Below are positions 1 through 5,037 of a DNA stretch of 12,298 bases, piece after piece (within the stretch, counting starts at the first letter, position 1; every line of letters starts with the position of its first letter). The notes beneath the pieces are model-generated. The model worked only from the letters and a program-made list of their open reading frames with translations. It was not told the DNA's origin and made no database searches. The DNA is from Damh-18 sp964570795 (lineage in GTDB: Bacteria; Patescibacteriota; Minisyncoccia; Phycocordibacterales; UBA918). The position numbers were made by a program, and so were the translations under genes. The stretch is from positions 1 through 12,298 of the forward strand of contig CAZMYZ010000019.1 of NCBI GenBank assembly GCA_964570795.1, in the 5' to 3' direction.

Positions 1-1471
1 CATGGGCATTGAGATATACAATCTCATCTGACACAACACCTTTTTCTACCTTTGCGTATGGTGTCTCAATGATACCGAAACGATTGACACGGGCATACAT
101 AGAGAGGCGGAGAATGAGTCCAATGTTTGGACCTTCAGGAGTGTGAATAGGACAGAGACGGCCATAGTGGGATGTGTGTACGTCACGTACCTCAAAGCCT
201 GCACGCTCACGCGTGAGTCCTCCGGGACCGAGTGCGGAAAGTGTACGGAGACCTTCGAGCTCTGCAAGCATGTTTTGCTGTTGCATGAACTGTGAAAGTT
301 GGTTCGTCGTGAAAAATTCCTTAATCGCTGCCTGGAGTGGGCGTGGATTAATGAGTGACATCGGAAGCGATGTTTCTGCCTCAATCGTCGACATACGGTC
401 TTGAATGTTGCGCTTCACGCGAGTCATACCGACACGGATACGCTGTTGGAGCATCTCTCCAAAGTAGCGCACACGGCGGAATCCGAGATGGTCGATGTCA
501 TCAGCAATAGCACCGGGGGTGTGATTTTGCTCAATGATGTTTTTGATGATCGTTACCAAGTCTTCTACCGACACAGTACGCTGTGCATCTGCCTTTGCGT
601 CAGTCGAAAGTCCGAAACGCTCGTTAAAGTGATGACGACCAATTTCTGAAAGATCGTAGCGCGCAGGACTAAAGATAGAGTTGATGAATTCCTTTGCATT
701 ATCTACGGTAGCAAGGTCACCGTCGCGGAGGCGGCGGTAGATTTCAATGTATGAATCGTCCGCTTGCTTTGCAGGATCCTTTGCAAGCGTACGAGTGATG
801 TATTCCTCAGCATGGTCAATACCCTTAAAGAGTTTGAGCATGTCCTTGTCATTAGTGACACCAAGTACACGGAAAAGTGATGAGATAGGGAACTTGCGCT
901 TGCGGTCGATTTTTACATAAATCACCCCGTCCGCCTCAGATTCAATCTCCACCCACGCACCGCGAGCAGGAATAATCTTTGCACCAAAGTAGGTACGGCC
1001 CTTTGACTCACTCGTAGTGAAGAAAATGCCGTATGAACGGGCAAGTTGTGGGACGATAACACGCTCCACACCATTGATGATGAAGGTACCGTTTTCGGTC
1101 ATTACTGGAATATCGGCAAGGAAAATCTCCTGTTCCTTCTCACCACCAAAAGTCTTGTTGTTGAGTGCAACGAGCGCACGAAGTGGTGCCTCGTACGTGA
1201 GTTTGTTTTCACGTGCGTACTCAGGAGTGGTCTTTGGCGCTCCCAATTCATACTTCTTGAAAAGAAGATCAAACTTCTTATCAGAATAGTCACTGATAGG
1301 TGAAAACTCCTTAAAGACTTCTTTGAGTCCTACCTCAATGAAGTTGGTGTATGACAATCGTTGTGGCTCAACGAGGTCAGGCAGTGACACCCGCGCGTCA
1401 CGAAAATTTTGGAATCGCTTCTTCGGAAGCATTCCGACTGAAGCCCCTCCGTGCTGTGGTGCATTCGACAT
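1..1471 (-). CDS. rpoB: DNA-directed RNA polymerase subunit beta (5' part; gene runs off the left edge)
   Basis: This is the N-terminal ~490 residues of the RNA polymerase beta subunit, which forms one side of the catalytic cleft and the rifampicin pocket. Recognisable blocks are DIPVMTENGTFIINGVERVI (about residues 117-136), the rifampicin-region core QLSQFM (391-396), LSALGPGGLTRERAGFEVRD, and the HTPEGPNIGLI block. The ATG at 1471 gives MSNAPQHGGASVGMLPKKRF, a plausible start well before the first conserved block. The rifampicin region begins near residue 390, against about 507 in E. coli, so the beta lobes are short. Several drug-contact residues differ from the consensus (see findings). 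No SD precedes the ATG. Identification is secure from the motifs; the C-terminal half lies outside the window. Confidence 0.97.
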   Translation of the reverse strand, partial: MSNAPQHGGASVGMLPKKRFQNFRDARVSLPDLVEPQRLSYTNFIEVGLKEVFKEFSPISDYSDKKFDLLFKKYELGAPKTTPEYARENKLTYEAPLRALVALNNKTFGGEKEQEIFLADIPVMTENGTFIINGVERVIVPQLARSYGIFFTTSESKGRTYFGAKIIPARGAWVEIESEADGVIYVKIDRKRKFPISSLFRVLGVTNDKDMLKLFKGIDHAEEYITRTLAKDPAKQADDSYIEIYRRLRDGDLATVDNAKEFINSIFSPARYDLSEIGRHHFNERFGLSTDAKADAQRTVSVEDLVTIIKNIIEQNHTPGAIADDIDHLGFRRVRYFGEMLQQRIRVGMTRVKRNIQDRMSTIEAETSLPMSLINPRPLQAAIKEFFTTNQLSQFMQQQNMLAELEGLRTLSALGPGGLTRERAGFEVRDVHTSHYGRLCPIHTPEGPNIGLILRLSMYARVNRFGIIETPYAKVEKGVVSDEIVYLNAH

Positions 1472-1485
1472 ACGTATAAGTGTTA

Positions 1486-1515
1486 TGTATAAAAGCAAAA
1501 ACTATATGACAACAA
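1486..1515 (-). promoter_or_regulatory. rpoB: possible rpoB promoter
   Basis: Reading leftwards, TATACA (1491-1486) has two possible -35 boxes: TTGTTG (1515-1510, 18-bp spacer) or TTGTCA (1512-1507, 15-bp spacer). The -10 box ends 14 nt before the rpoB ATG, which would give a leader of only about 7 nt without an SD. Spacing and match are imperfect, so this is a tentative call. Confidence 0.35.
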
Positions 1516-1575
1516 AATAACCACGCCGTAAGCGTGCTCTTGGTATCTAGTTTTTACTGTGCGAGTAATGTGTAC

Positions 1576-1608
1576 ATCACGTGGTCGTGATTACGGAACT
1601 TTCGTTCC
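1576..1608. other. two small adjacent hairpins in the rpoB upstream spacer
   Basis: ATCACG/CGTGAT with loop TGGT (1576-1591) is followed four bases later by GGAAC/GTTCC with loop TTTC (1595-1608). They lie upstream of rpoB, between its putative promoter and the palindrome at 1620. The stems are short, so chance is possible. I see no convincing gene in 1472-1815. Confidence 0.3.
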
Positions 1609-1619
1609 CTGGTGCTCTT

Positions 1620-1641
1620 TCATATACAGCGCTGTATATGA
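1620..1641. repeat. 22-bp perfect palindrome upstream of rpoB
   Basis: The core CATATACAGCGCTGTATATG (1621-1640) is perfectly self-complementary, and the flanking T/A pair extends it to 22 bp with no unpaired loop. Loop-free palindromes of this kind are typical of dimeric-regulator operators rather than terminators, and there is no T-tract. It lies about 150 bp upstream of the rpoB ATG. No neighbouring regulator gene is visible, so the function is unknown. Confidence 0.6.
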
Positions 1642-1815
1642 CCCCCTCCAAACATCGCACATCCATGACTCATTCGAGATCTATTGCGTATGGCCGGCAT
1701 AATACCAGAAATGCCCAAAATGGTCAATGGTTTCGTGGGGATTTTGGTATTTCTCACTCTTCTTGGGATGTTGGAGACAAAACTCTCATTCGATACCATA
1801 CCGTATACAATCCAC

Positions 1816-1960
1816 AAATCCTTTCTCGGCACGAACTTTTGCCCCGCACGCATAAAACCTAAAACACCAAATGCTTTGCATCTGGTGTTTTAGGTTTTTG
1901 CTCCGCTCGGCCTGTGTGGCCTTGCGCGAGGCGCTTCAAAAGTTGTACCTCAACAGATTT
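1816..1960 (-). repeat. repeat cassette, copy 1 (conserved flanks around a variable hairpin)
   Basis: A 145-bp unit that recurs at 11981-12124 in the same orientation. The 40-bp left flank (1816-1855) differs at one base, and the right flank (about 1899-1960) differs mainly in the 5-base loop between two GGCC arms and at one further base. The centre is a long hairpin whose sequence differs between copies. AACTTTTG (1834-1841) and CAAAAGTT (1937-1944) in the flanks can pair and close the whole unit, giving a branched fold with a GGCC/GGCC side hairpin (1910-1921). The unit starts 13 bp beyond the stop of the minus-strand gene ending at 1974, so it may work as a gene-end or RNA 3'-end element. 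A mobile palindromic element is the alternative. Confidence 0.8.
1854..1898. terminator. bidirectional hairpin terminator inside cassette copy 1
   Basis: The 16-bp perfect arms AAAACCTAAAACACCA (1854-1869) and its complement (1883-1898) continue, past one mismatch, into ATGC/GCAT around a TTT loop. The stem ends in A/T tracts on both sides, so it can work on either strand. It is well placed to end the minus-strand unit 2619-1974. Confidence 0.7.
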
Positions 1961-1973
1961 GTTTTACTTACAC

Positions 1974-2345
1974 TCAATCAGAAAACTTAGTCTTACCCAA
2001 ACCATAACCCCCAACAGCACCAATAATCAAAGATATTACTTGTGTCGTGTATTCAGGAACCTTAAAAACTACCATGCATAAAACAGCAAGAACCACTATC
2101 GCCACACCAGTAAAATAGTACTTCCTATCATATGAATCCTGCTTCTTATCTATATGAATATAATCATACACTTTCTCACGCTGTTGAATTAACAAATCAA
2201 TTTGACCCTTATCCAAATCAACAACATCCCCTCCCATAACCTTATTTGCAATAATAGAAAGCGTATTTTGTTCTTCTGATACGAGCGTTTTCCCATTAAC
2301 GCGTTCTGTGCTCCCGTTAACTGCACCACTCTGTGATTCAGACAT
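1974..2345 (-). CDS. hypothetical small membrane protein
   Basis: A 123-residue protein of unrecognised family. The N-terminal ~70 residues are polar and probably partly helical, including QIDLLIQQREKVYDYI and a charged DKKQDSYDRKYY stretch. Two hydrophobic segments follow: FTGVAIVVLAVLCMVVF (about 79-95) and the glycine-rich QVISLIIGAVGGYGLG (about 102-117), ending in KTKFSD. This suggests a two-pass inner-membrane hairpin with a cytoplasmic coiled N-terminus. The layout vaguely recalls small DUF2335-like membrane proteins, but I cannot claim homology. Its ATG overlaps the end of the upstream gene by 8 nt, indicating translational coupling. Base composition is AT-richer than in the housekeeping neighbours, which hints at acquired DNA. 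Confidence 0.75.
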   Translation of the reverse strand: MSESQSGAVNGSTERVNGKTLVSEEQNTLSIIANKVMGGDVVDLDKGQIDLLIQQREKVYDYIHIDKKQDSYDRKYYFTGVAIVVLAVLCMVVFKVPEYTTQVISLIIGAVGGYGLGKTKFSD

Positions 2346-2619
2346 ATTGTTTCTTATTATTTGTAAATTGCATCATAACGGTTGAATTTTGTTGATTATT
2401 TAAGAGTCTGACATTGGTAAGTTCTTTCCTTTCTTTTTTTAAAGTTTCAGTGAAAAGGATTTTCAAAAGAGCATTTCTTGTTTCTTCACTGATTTTTTTT
2501 TCTTTTGCACTATCAATAACAAAATCAATCAATTCACCAAAATCATCAGAATAGTCAGAATTTGATGAAGTGAAGTTAATATTGTAGTTTCCATCAACTT
2601 TAATTCTTTTTGTATTCAT
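2338..2619 (-). CDS. hypothetical protein, first gene of an AT-rich two-gene unit
   Basis: A 93-residue soluble, lysine- and asparagine-rich protein of unrecognised family. It starts MNTKRIKVDGNYNINF, has an acidic patch (SDYSDDFGE) and a probable amphipathic helical core (LIDFVIDSAKEKK to LLKILFTETLKKERKE), and ends in a polar Asn/Gln-rich tail. I chose the ATG at 2619 because an extended -10 promoter ends 10 nt before it. A longer reading to 2658 would run into the trmD 3' end. The strong AT bias and frequent AAA/AAT/TTT codons differ from trmD and rnr. It overlaps the membrane-protein gene downstream by 8 nt, so the two products probably act together. The role is unknown; a small accessory or toxin-like pair is possible but unsupported. 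Confidence 0.7.
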   Translation of the reverse strand: MNTKRIKVDGNYNINFTSSNSDYSDDFGELIDFVIDSAKEKKISEETRNALLKILFTETLKKERKELTNVRLLNNQQNSTVMMQFTNNKKQYV

Positions 2620-2629
2620 AGATTTTTTA

Positions 2630-2638
2630 ATTATACCA
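2630..2638 (-). promoter_or_regulatory. extended -10 promoter of the AT-rich two-gene unit
   Basis: On the minus strand this reads TGGTATAAT, a perfect -10 hexamer with the TGN extension. It ends 10 nt before the ATG at 2619, so transcription would start only a few bases before the start codon. No good -35 is visible, which is acceptable for an extended -10. It sits against the trmD stop codon. Confidence 0.65.
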
Positions 2639-2639
2639 C

Positions 2640-3314
2640 CTAACACCCTCCACGCCACTCCTCTATCTCTTTATGATTCCCTGAGAGAAACACAGGTGGG
2701 ACTTTGTATTTCTTTTTCTTGTATTCGAGGACCTCGGGACGGGTGTACATTTCCCCGCTGGAGACGCGTTCTTCCTCAAGGGATTCAAAGGTACCGAGGA
2801 CCCCGGGTACTTGGCGTGCAACAGAGTCAATGATGGCGAGTGCAGGGAGTTCTCCGCCTGTAAGGACATAATCGCCTATCGAAACCTCTTCTGCCTTGAG
2901 GATTTTTTGCACGCGCGAATCAATCCCCTCGTACCTGCCTGAGATAAACACAATGTGCTCATACTTCCCTGCAAGTTTCTTTGCCATTGCGGTATCAAAT
3001 TTCGCACCGCGTGGCGACATAATGAGTGTCTTCACTTTTTTCTGGTCGCGCTTTCGCCCCACCGCCTTTTCCCATGCTTTGAGTATTGGCGCTGCATACA
3101 TCACCATACCAGGCCCACCACCATAGGGACGATCATCTACTTTGTGATGCTTATCGGTCGTGTATTCACGCGGATTATAGTAGGTCACCTCAATTTTCTT
3201 TCCACGATGTTTTGCACCCTTCCCCTTCTCTGTCTTTTGCGCACGACCAAGAATAGACGAGTTGGTATACGCTTCGCAGATTTCTGGGAATAGGGTTATA
3301 ACGTGAAAATGCAT
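2640..3314 (-). CDS. trmD: tRNA (guanine-37-N1)-methyltransferase TrmD
   Basis: TrmD methylates G37 next to the anticodon using S-adenosylmethionine, which prevents +1 frameshifting. The sequence shows the SPOUT trefoil-knot hallmarks: MHFHVITLFPE at the N-terminus, DDRPYGGGPGM (about residues 60-70), ISGRYEGID (about 124-132), and SIGDYVLTGGELPA (about 144-157). The aspartate of GRYEGID is present. At 224 residues it is close to the family's usual ~230-250. I chose the ATG at 3314 because TrmD proteins begin at this ITLFPE strand. An in-frame ATG at 3341 would add nine unfamiliar residues. GGAGGAG lies 18 nt upstream of 3314, too far to be a normal SD. It follows rpsP and khpA, as in the classical rpsP-ylqC-rimM-trmD order, but rimM is absent. 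Confidence 0.95.
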   Translation of the reverse strand: MHFHVITLFPEICEAYTNSSILGRAQKTEKGKGAKHRGKKIEVTYYNPREYTTDKHHKVDDRPYGGGPGMVMYAAPILKAWEKAVGRKRDQKKVKTLIMSPRGAKFDTAMAKKLAGKYEHIVFISGRYEGIDSRVQKILKAEEVSIGDYVLTGGELPALAIIDSVARQVPGVLGTFESLEEERVSSGEMYTRPEVLEYKKKKYKVPPVFLSGNHKEIEEWRGGC

Positions 3315-3344
3315 ACAAACAGTCTTACATAACTCCTCCATTTA

Positions 3345-3382
3345 AACAAACACTATTCCGGTTAACCGGAATAGTGTTTGTT
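3345..3382. repeat. 38-bp perfect palindrome next to the trmD start
   Basis: The arms AACAAACACTATTCCGG and their complement meet at TTAA, giving 38 uninterrupted self-complementary bases. It ends 3 bp before the upstream ATG of trmD (3341) and 30 bp before the preferred start (3314). No U-tract of useful length follows on either strand. It could be a trmD leader hairpin, a weak terminator or an operator. Confidence 0.75.
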
Positions 3383-3467
3383 GTGTCATCGTATGCATAG
3401 GGTTTCATATGAGTTCTATAAAAGTGAGCCTATTGTCTTGTTGCGAGCATCTGCAGGCAATGAGCCG

Positions 3468-3513
3468 GCCAAATCAAAAGCACCAGACGGATGTCTGGTG
3501 CTTTTGATTTGGC
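3468..3513 (-). terminator. strong hairpin downstream of khpA
   Basis: The 21-bp perfect stem GCCAAATCAAAAGCACCAGAC and its complement enclose loop GGAT. Outside it, GGCAATG (3456-3462) and CATTGCC (3513-3519) could extend the pairing past a bulge. A GCTTTTGATTT stretch near the base of the descending arm gives some terminator character for minus-strand transcripts. It probably separates khpA from trmD transcription. Confidence 0.65.
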
Positions 3514-3528
3514 ATTGCCGAAGCCGTA

Positions 3529-3579
3529 AGAAAATTCCGCTGGGAATTTTCTGGTCGCACCAAGACAATTGGTGAGCGA
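3529..3579. other. two further hairpins in the khpA-trmD spacer
   Basis: AGAAAATTCC/GGAATTTTCT with loop GCTG (3529-3552) is followed by CACCAA/TTGGTG with loop GACAA (3558-3574), which TCG/CGA extends to 3555-3579 with a small bulge. With the 21-bp stem at 3468-3513 this makes three consecutive hairpins immediately 3' of khpA. No ORF of interest lies here. Confidence 0.5.
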
Positions 3580-3603
3580 ATTAAATGCCTAACGCAGTTT
3601 TTC

Positions 3604-3969
3604 TTAGATACGAAGACCGTCAATGGCTTCGTCAAGAGACTTAGGCGCTGCTGGTGCATCATCGGCACCACCATCTACGGCACCCATATCTGCTGCAACA
3701 GCAGATGATGCTGAGCGTGTACCGCCCTCTGGCTCGTTAATCTTAAGATTGACACGTGCGTCATTCTTCATACCCACAACACGAAGAAGTGTGCGGATTG
3801 CCTTTGCGGTGTTTCCTGAACGTCCAATAATCTTTCCCATGTCCTCTGCGTGCACATCTAAGGTAAGCAAAACGCCCATCTCATCAACGGTTCGGTTAAT
3901 CTTTACGGTCTCTGGGTGATCGACAAGTGCTTTTACTACTTGTTCGAGAAATTGCTGATCTGACTCCAT
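3604..3969 (-). CDS. khpA: KH-domain RNA-binding protein (KhpA/YlqC-like)
   Basis: A 121-residue protein with one type II KH domain over residues ~1-80. FLEQVVKALVDHPETVKIN forms the start and KIIGRSGNTAKAIRTLL carries the RNA-gripping GxxG loop (GRSG). The first ~80 residues match the whole of the usual KhpA; the remaining ~40 (Ala/Asp/Gly-rich, ending SLDEAIDGLRI) form a low-complexity tail with a short terminal helix, which is longer than usual. KhpA proteins bind structured RNA, often with KhpB, and affect cell division and sRNA stability in Gram-positives; the role here is inferred. The gene sits between rpsP and trmD as ylqC does in Bacillus. There is no SD before the ATG. Confidence 0.93.
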   Translation of the reverse strand: MESDQQFLEQVVKALVDHPETVKINRTVDEMGVLLTLDVHAEDMGKIIGRSGNTAKAIRTLLRVVGMKNDARVNLKINEPEGGTRSASSAVAADMGAVDGGADDAPAAPKSLDEAIDGLRI

Positions 3970-4009
3970 ACTTTTGTGATTGAGAACTTATTTCTGTTAA
4001 GCGTCCATC

Positions 4010-4031
4010 TACGTTCGTTATCAGGAACGTA
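4010..4031. other. small hairpin upstream of khpA
   Basis: TACGTTC/GAACGTA with loop GTTATCAG lies 41-62 bp upstream of the khpA ATG, between it and the larger rpsP-khpA hairpin. It is a short stem, possibly part of the khpA leader. Confidence 0.3.
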
Positions 4032-4065
4032 CTATAGAGAATGGTAGCAGGTAGTGCCCATACGT

Positions 4066-4107
4066 CAATACGCGCACATGAGGAGAATTCCTCATGTGCG
4101 CGTATTG
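4066..4107 (-). terminator. rpsP-khpA intergenic hairpin
   Basis: An 18-bp perfect stem (CAATACGCGCACATGAGG and complement) with loop AGAATT begins 13 bp beyond the rpsP stop. It is very stable but no T-tract follows on the minus strand. It may be a partial terminator, or an RNA-processing or mRNA 3'-stabilising hairpin that gives rpsP more stable mRNA than khpA. An RNase III site is conceivable. Confidence 0.55.
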
Positions 4108-4119
4108 TGTGTGTCTCTA

Positions 4120-4590
4120 TTATGCTGCGACTACTTCTTCTGCTGGGGTTTCTGCAACTTCTGCGGGAGTCTCTGCAACCTCTGCCGGTGCTTCTGCTGC
4201 TTCCTTGGCTGCCTTTTGCCCCAGGGCACCCTCTCTGCCTTCGGCATTCACCTTGTCTGCGGCTTCCTTAGCGGCTTTTGCTTCTGCTTCTGCTTTCAAT
4301 TTTGCTTCGTCGATGATTGGAGATTTTCGTGAGAGCGCATTCCTCTTCTTGCCTTCAATAATCTTTTCTGAGATGAGGAAGTTGTACACAGTGTCTGAAG
4401 GCTGTACTCCGTGGCTAAGCCAGTGCTTCGCCTTTGCAGCATCTATTTGTACACGCCCAAGAAGTGGGTCGTATGAACCAATGAAATCAACATGGCGCCC
4501 ACGTGAGGGGGCATTTCGAGAGTCAGTAACAATAACCCGGTATGAAGGGTTGTTCTTGCGACCAATTCGTTGTAAACGCATCTTTAACAT
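4120..4590 (-). CDS. rpsP: 30S ribosomal protein S16 with C-terminal Ala/Glu extension
   Basis: S16 binds the 5' domain of 16S rRNA early in 30S assembly. The family core fills residues ~1-85: MLKMRLQRIGRKNNPSYRV, VTDSRNAPSRGRHVDFIGSY, then DAAKAKHWLSHGVQPSDTV. S16 is usually 80-90 residues; here about 70 more follow, first a charged helix (KLKAEAEAKAAKEAADK) and then near-tandem EVAETPA units encoded by a ~21-bp direct repeat around 4149-4190. Such Ala/Glu/Pro tails are probably disordered. The start fits the family N-terminus. It is the first gene of the rpsP-khpA-trmD cluster, with a possible TATAAA box 12 nt before the ATG and no SD. Confidence 0.96.
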   Translation of the reverse strand: MLKMRLQRIGRKNNPSYRVIVTDSRNAPSRGRHVDFIGSYDPLLGRVQIDAAKAKHWLSHGVQPSDTVYNFLISEKIIEGKKRNALSRKSPIIDEAKLKAEAEAKAAKEAADKVNAEGREGALGQKAAKEAAEAPAEVAETPAEVAETPAEEVVAA

Positions 4591-4602
4591 ATAAATTCAA
4601 GA

Positions 4603-4608
4603 TTTATA
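4603..4608 (-). promoter_or_regulatory. rpsP: possible -10 box of rpsP
   Basis: TATAAA on the minus strand ends 12 nt before the rpsP ATG. The -35 is not clear. This would give a leader of about 5 nt, consistent with the lack of an SD. Confidence 0.35.
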
Positions 4609-4632
4609 CAAGTTTCTCTCGCTCGGATTTGT

Positions 4633-4661
4633 GCAAAACAAAAACATTGTCTTTGTTTTGC
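4633..4661. other. hairpin in the rpsP/rnr divergent spacer
   Basis: GCAAAACAAA and TTTGTTTTGC enclose a 9-base loop. It lies upstream of rpsP on one strand and far upstream of rnr on the other. The A/T-rich ends resemble a weak bidirectional terminator, but no gene ends here. CTCGCTC-like repeats flank it (4618-4625, 4669-4679). Confidence 0.4.
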
Positions 4662-4741
4662 CCACATCGCTCACTCGCTCACTTGTAGTGCCGAGAACAA
4701 TACCAGAATGAGTGTATAAGGTCAAGTAGAAAATAAAAAAA

Positions 4742-4770
4742 GGCGTCGAGACCAAGGAGGTGTCGACGCC
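4742..4770 (+). promoter_or_regulatory. hairpin carrying an SD-like AAGGAGG in its loop
   Basis: GGCGTCGA/TCGACGCC forms an 8-bp GC-rich stem with a 13-base loop containing AAGGAGG, directly before an ATG at 4772. The layout resembles a ribosome-site switch or a folded leader of the rnr transcript. A second hairpin, TCGGTAGA/TCTACCGA with loop CCGATT, follows at 4835-4856. No promoter of good quality is visible upstream. Confidence 0.4.
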
Positions 4771-4771
4771 G

Positions 4772-4882
4772 ATGTATTGGGGGGGGAGGAACGGTTTAGC
4801 CGTGGATGTACGTGTAATCTATGTAACTGCTTTCTCGGTAGACCGATTTCTACCGATTATGCTCGGGTCACAACTACGGTAA
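4772..4882 (+). CDS. possible 36-residue leader ORF upstream of rnr (doubtful)
   Basis: The ATG at 4772 lies 11 nt after AAGGAGG. It opens a 36-codon frame beginning MYWGGRNGLAVDVRVIY and ending at TAA 4880-4882. The third to fifth codons include a run of eight G (4779-4786), prone to slippage. The peptide is unlike any family I know. The only support is the SD, which sits in a hairpin loop. It could equally be non-coding leader RNA. Confidence 0.2.
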   Translation: MYWGGRNGLAVDVRVIYVTAFSVDRFLPIMLGSQLR

Positions 4883-5020
4883 CACCCATAACGTGCGCGT
4901 GCTCACGGGGGGGATTGCCGCGCTGGCTCTTCCAATAGAATGTTCCCTACAGGAATCTCGATTGATTTCTTCCGCTCCTAAAATGGATGTTATACCTATA
5001 TGGTTTCCTACGCAACTCCG

Positions 5021-5029
5021 TGTTACTAT
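5021..5029 (+). promoter_or_regulatory. rnr: extended -10 promoter of rnr
   Basis: TGTTACTAT fits TGN-TANNNT and ends 8 nt before the ATG at 5038. This implies transcription starting at or next to the start codon. The -35 region (TGGTTT, 17 bp upstream) is weak. The same arrangement precedes the genes starting at 2619, 10818 and 11888. Confidence 0.5.
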
Positions 5030-5037
5030 CACACCAC

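Noticed and set aside
1684..1893. A plus-strand frame of 69 codons with a hydrophobic stretch (GFVGILVFLTLLGML)
   Set aside because: It starts with TTG without an SD, has no promoter, and runs into the repeat cassette and its terminator stem, so its end is encoded by repeat sequence.
3312..3341. ATG at 3341 as the trmD start, and the minimal ATG-TAA after GGAGGAG
   Set aside because: The extra nine residues are unlike TrmD N-termini, and the palindrome abuts this ATG. The ATG-TAA pair is probably coincidental. The 3341 start is not excluded.
4094..4594. A 166-codon plus-strand frame opposite rpsP
   Set aside because: Low-complexity Ala/Ser translation is the mirror of the S16 tail; S16 motifs lie on the minus strand.
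4987..5037. Upstream in-frame start for rnr at 4987
   Set aside because: It adds residues with no family match and lies upstream of the -10 box at 5024-5029.
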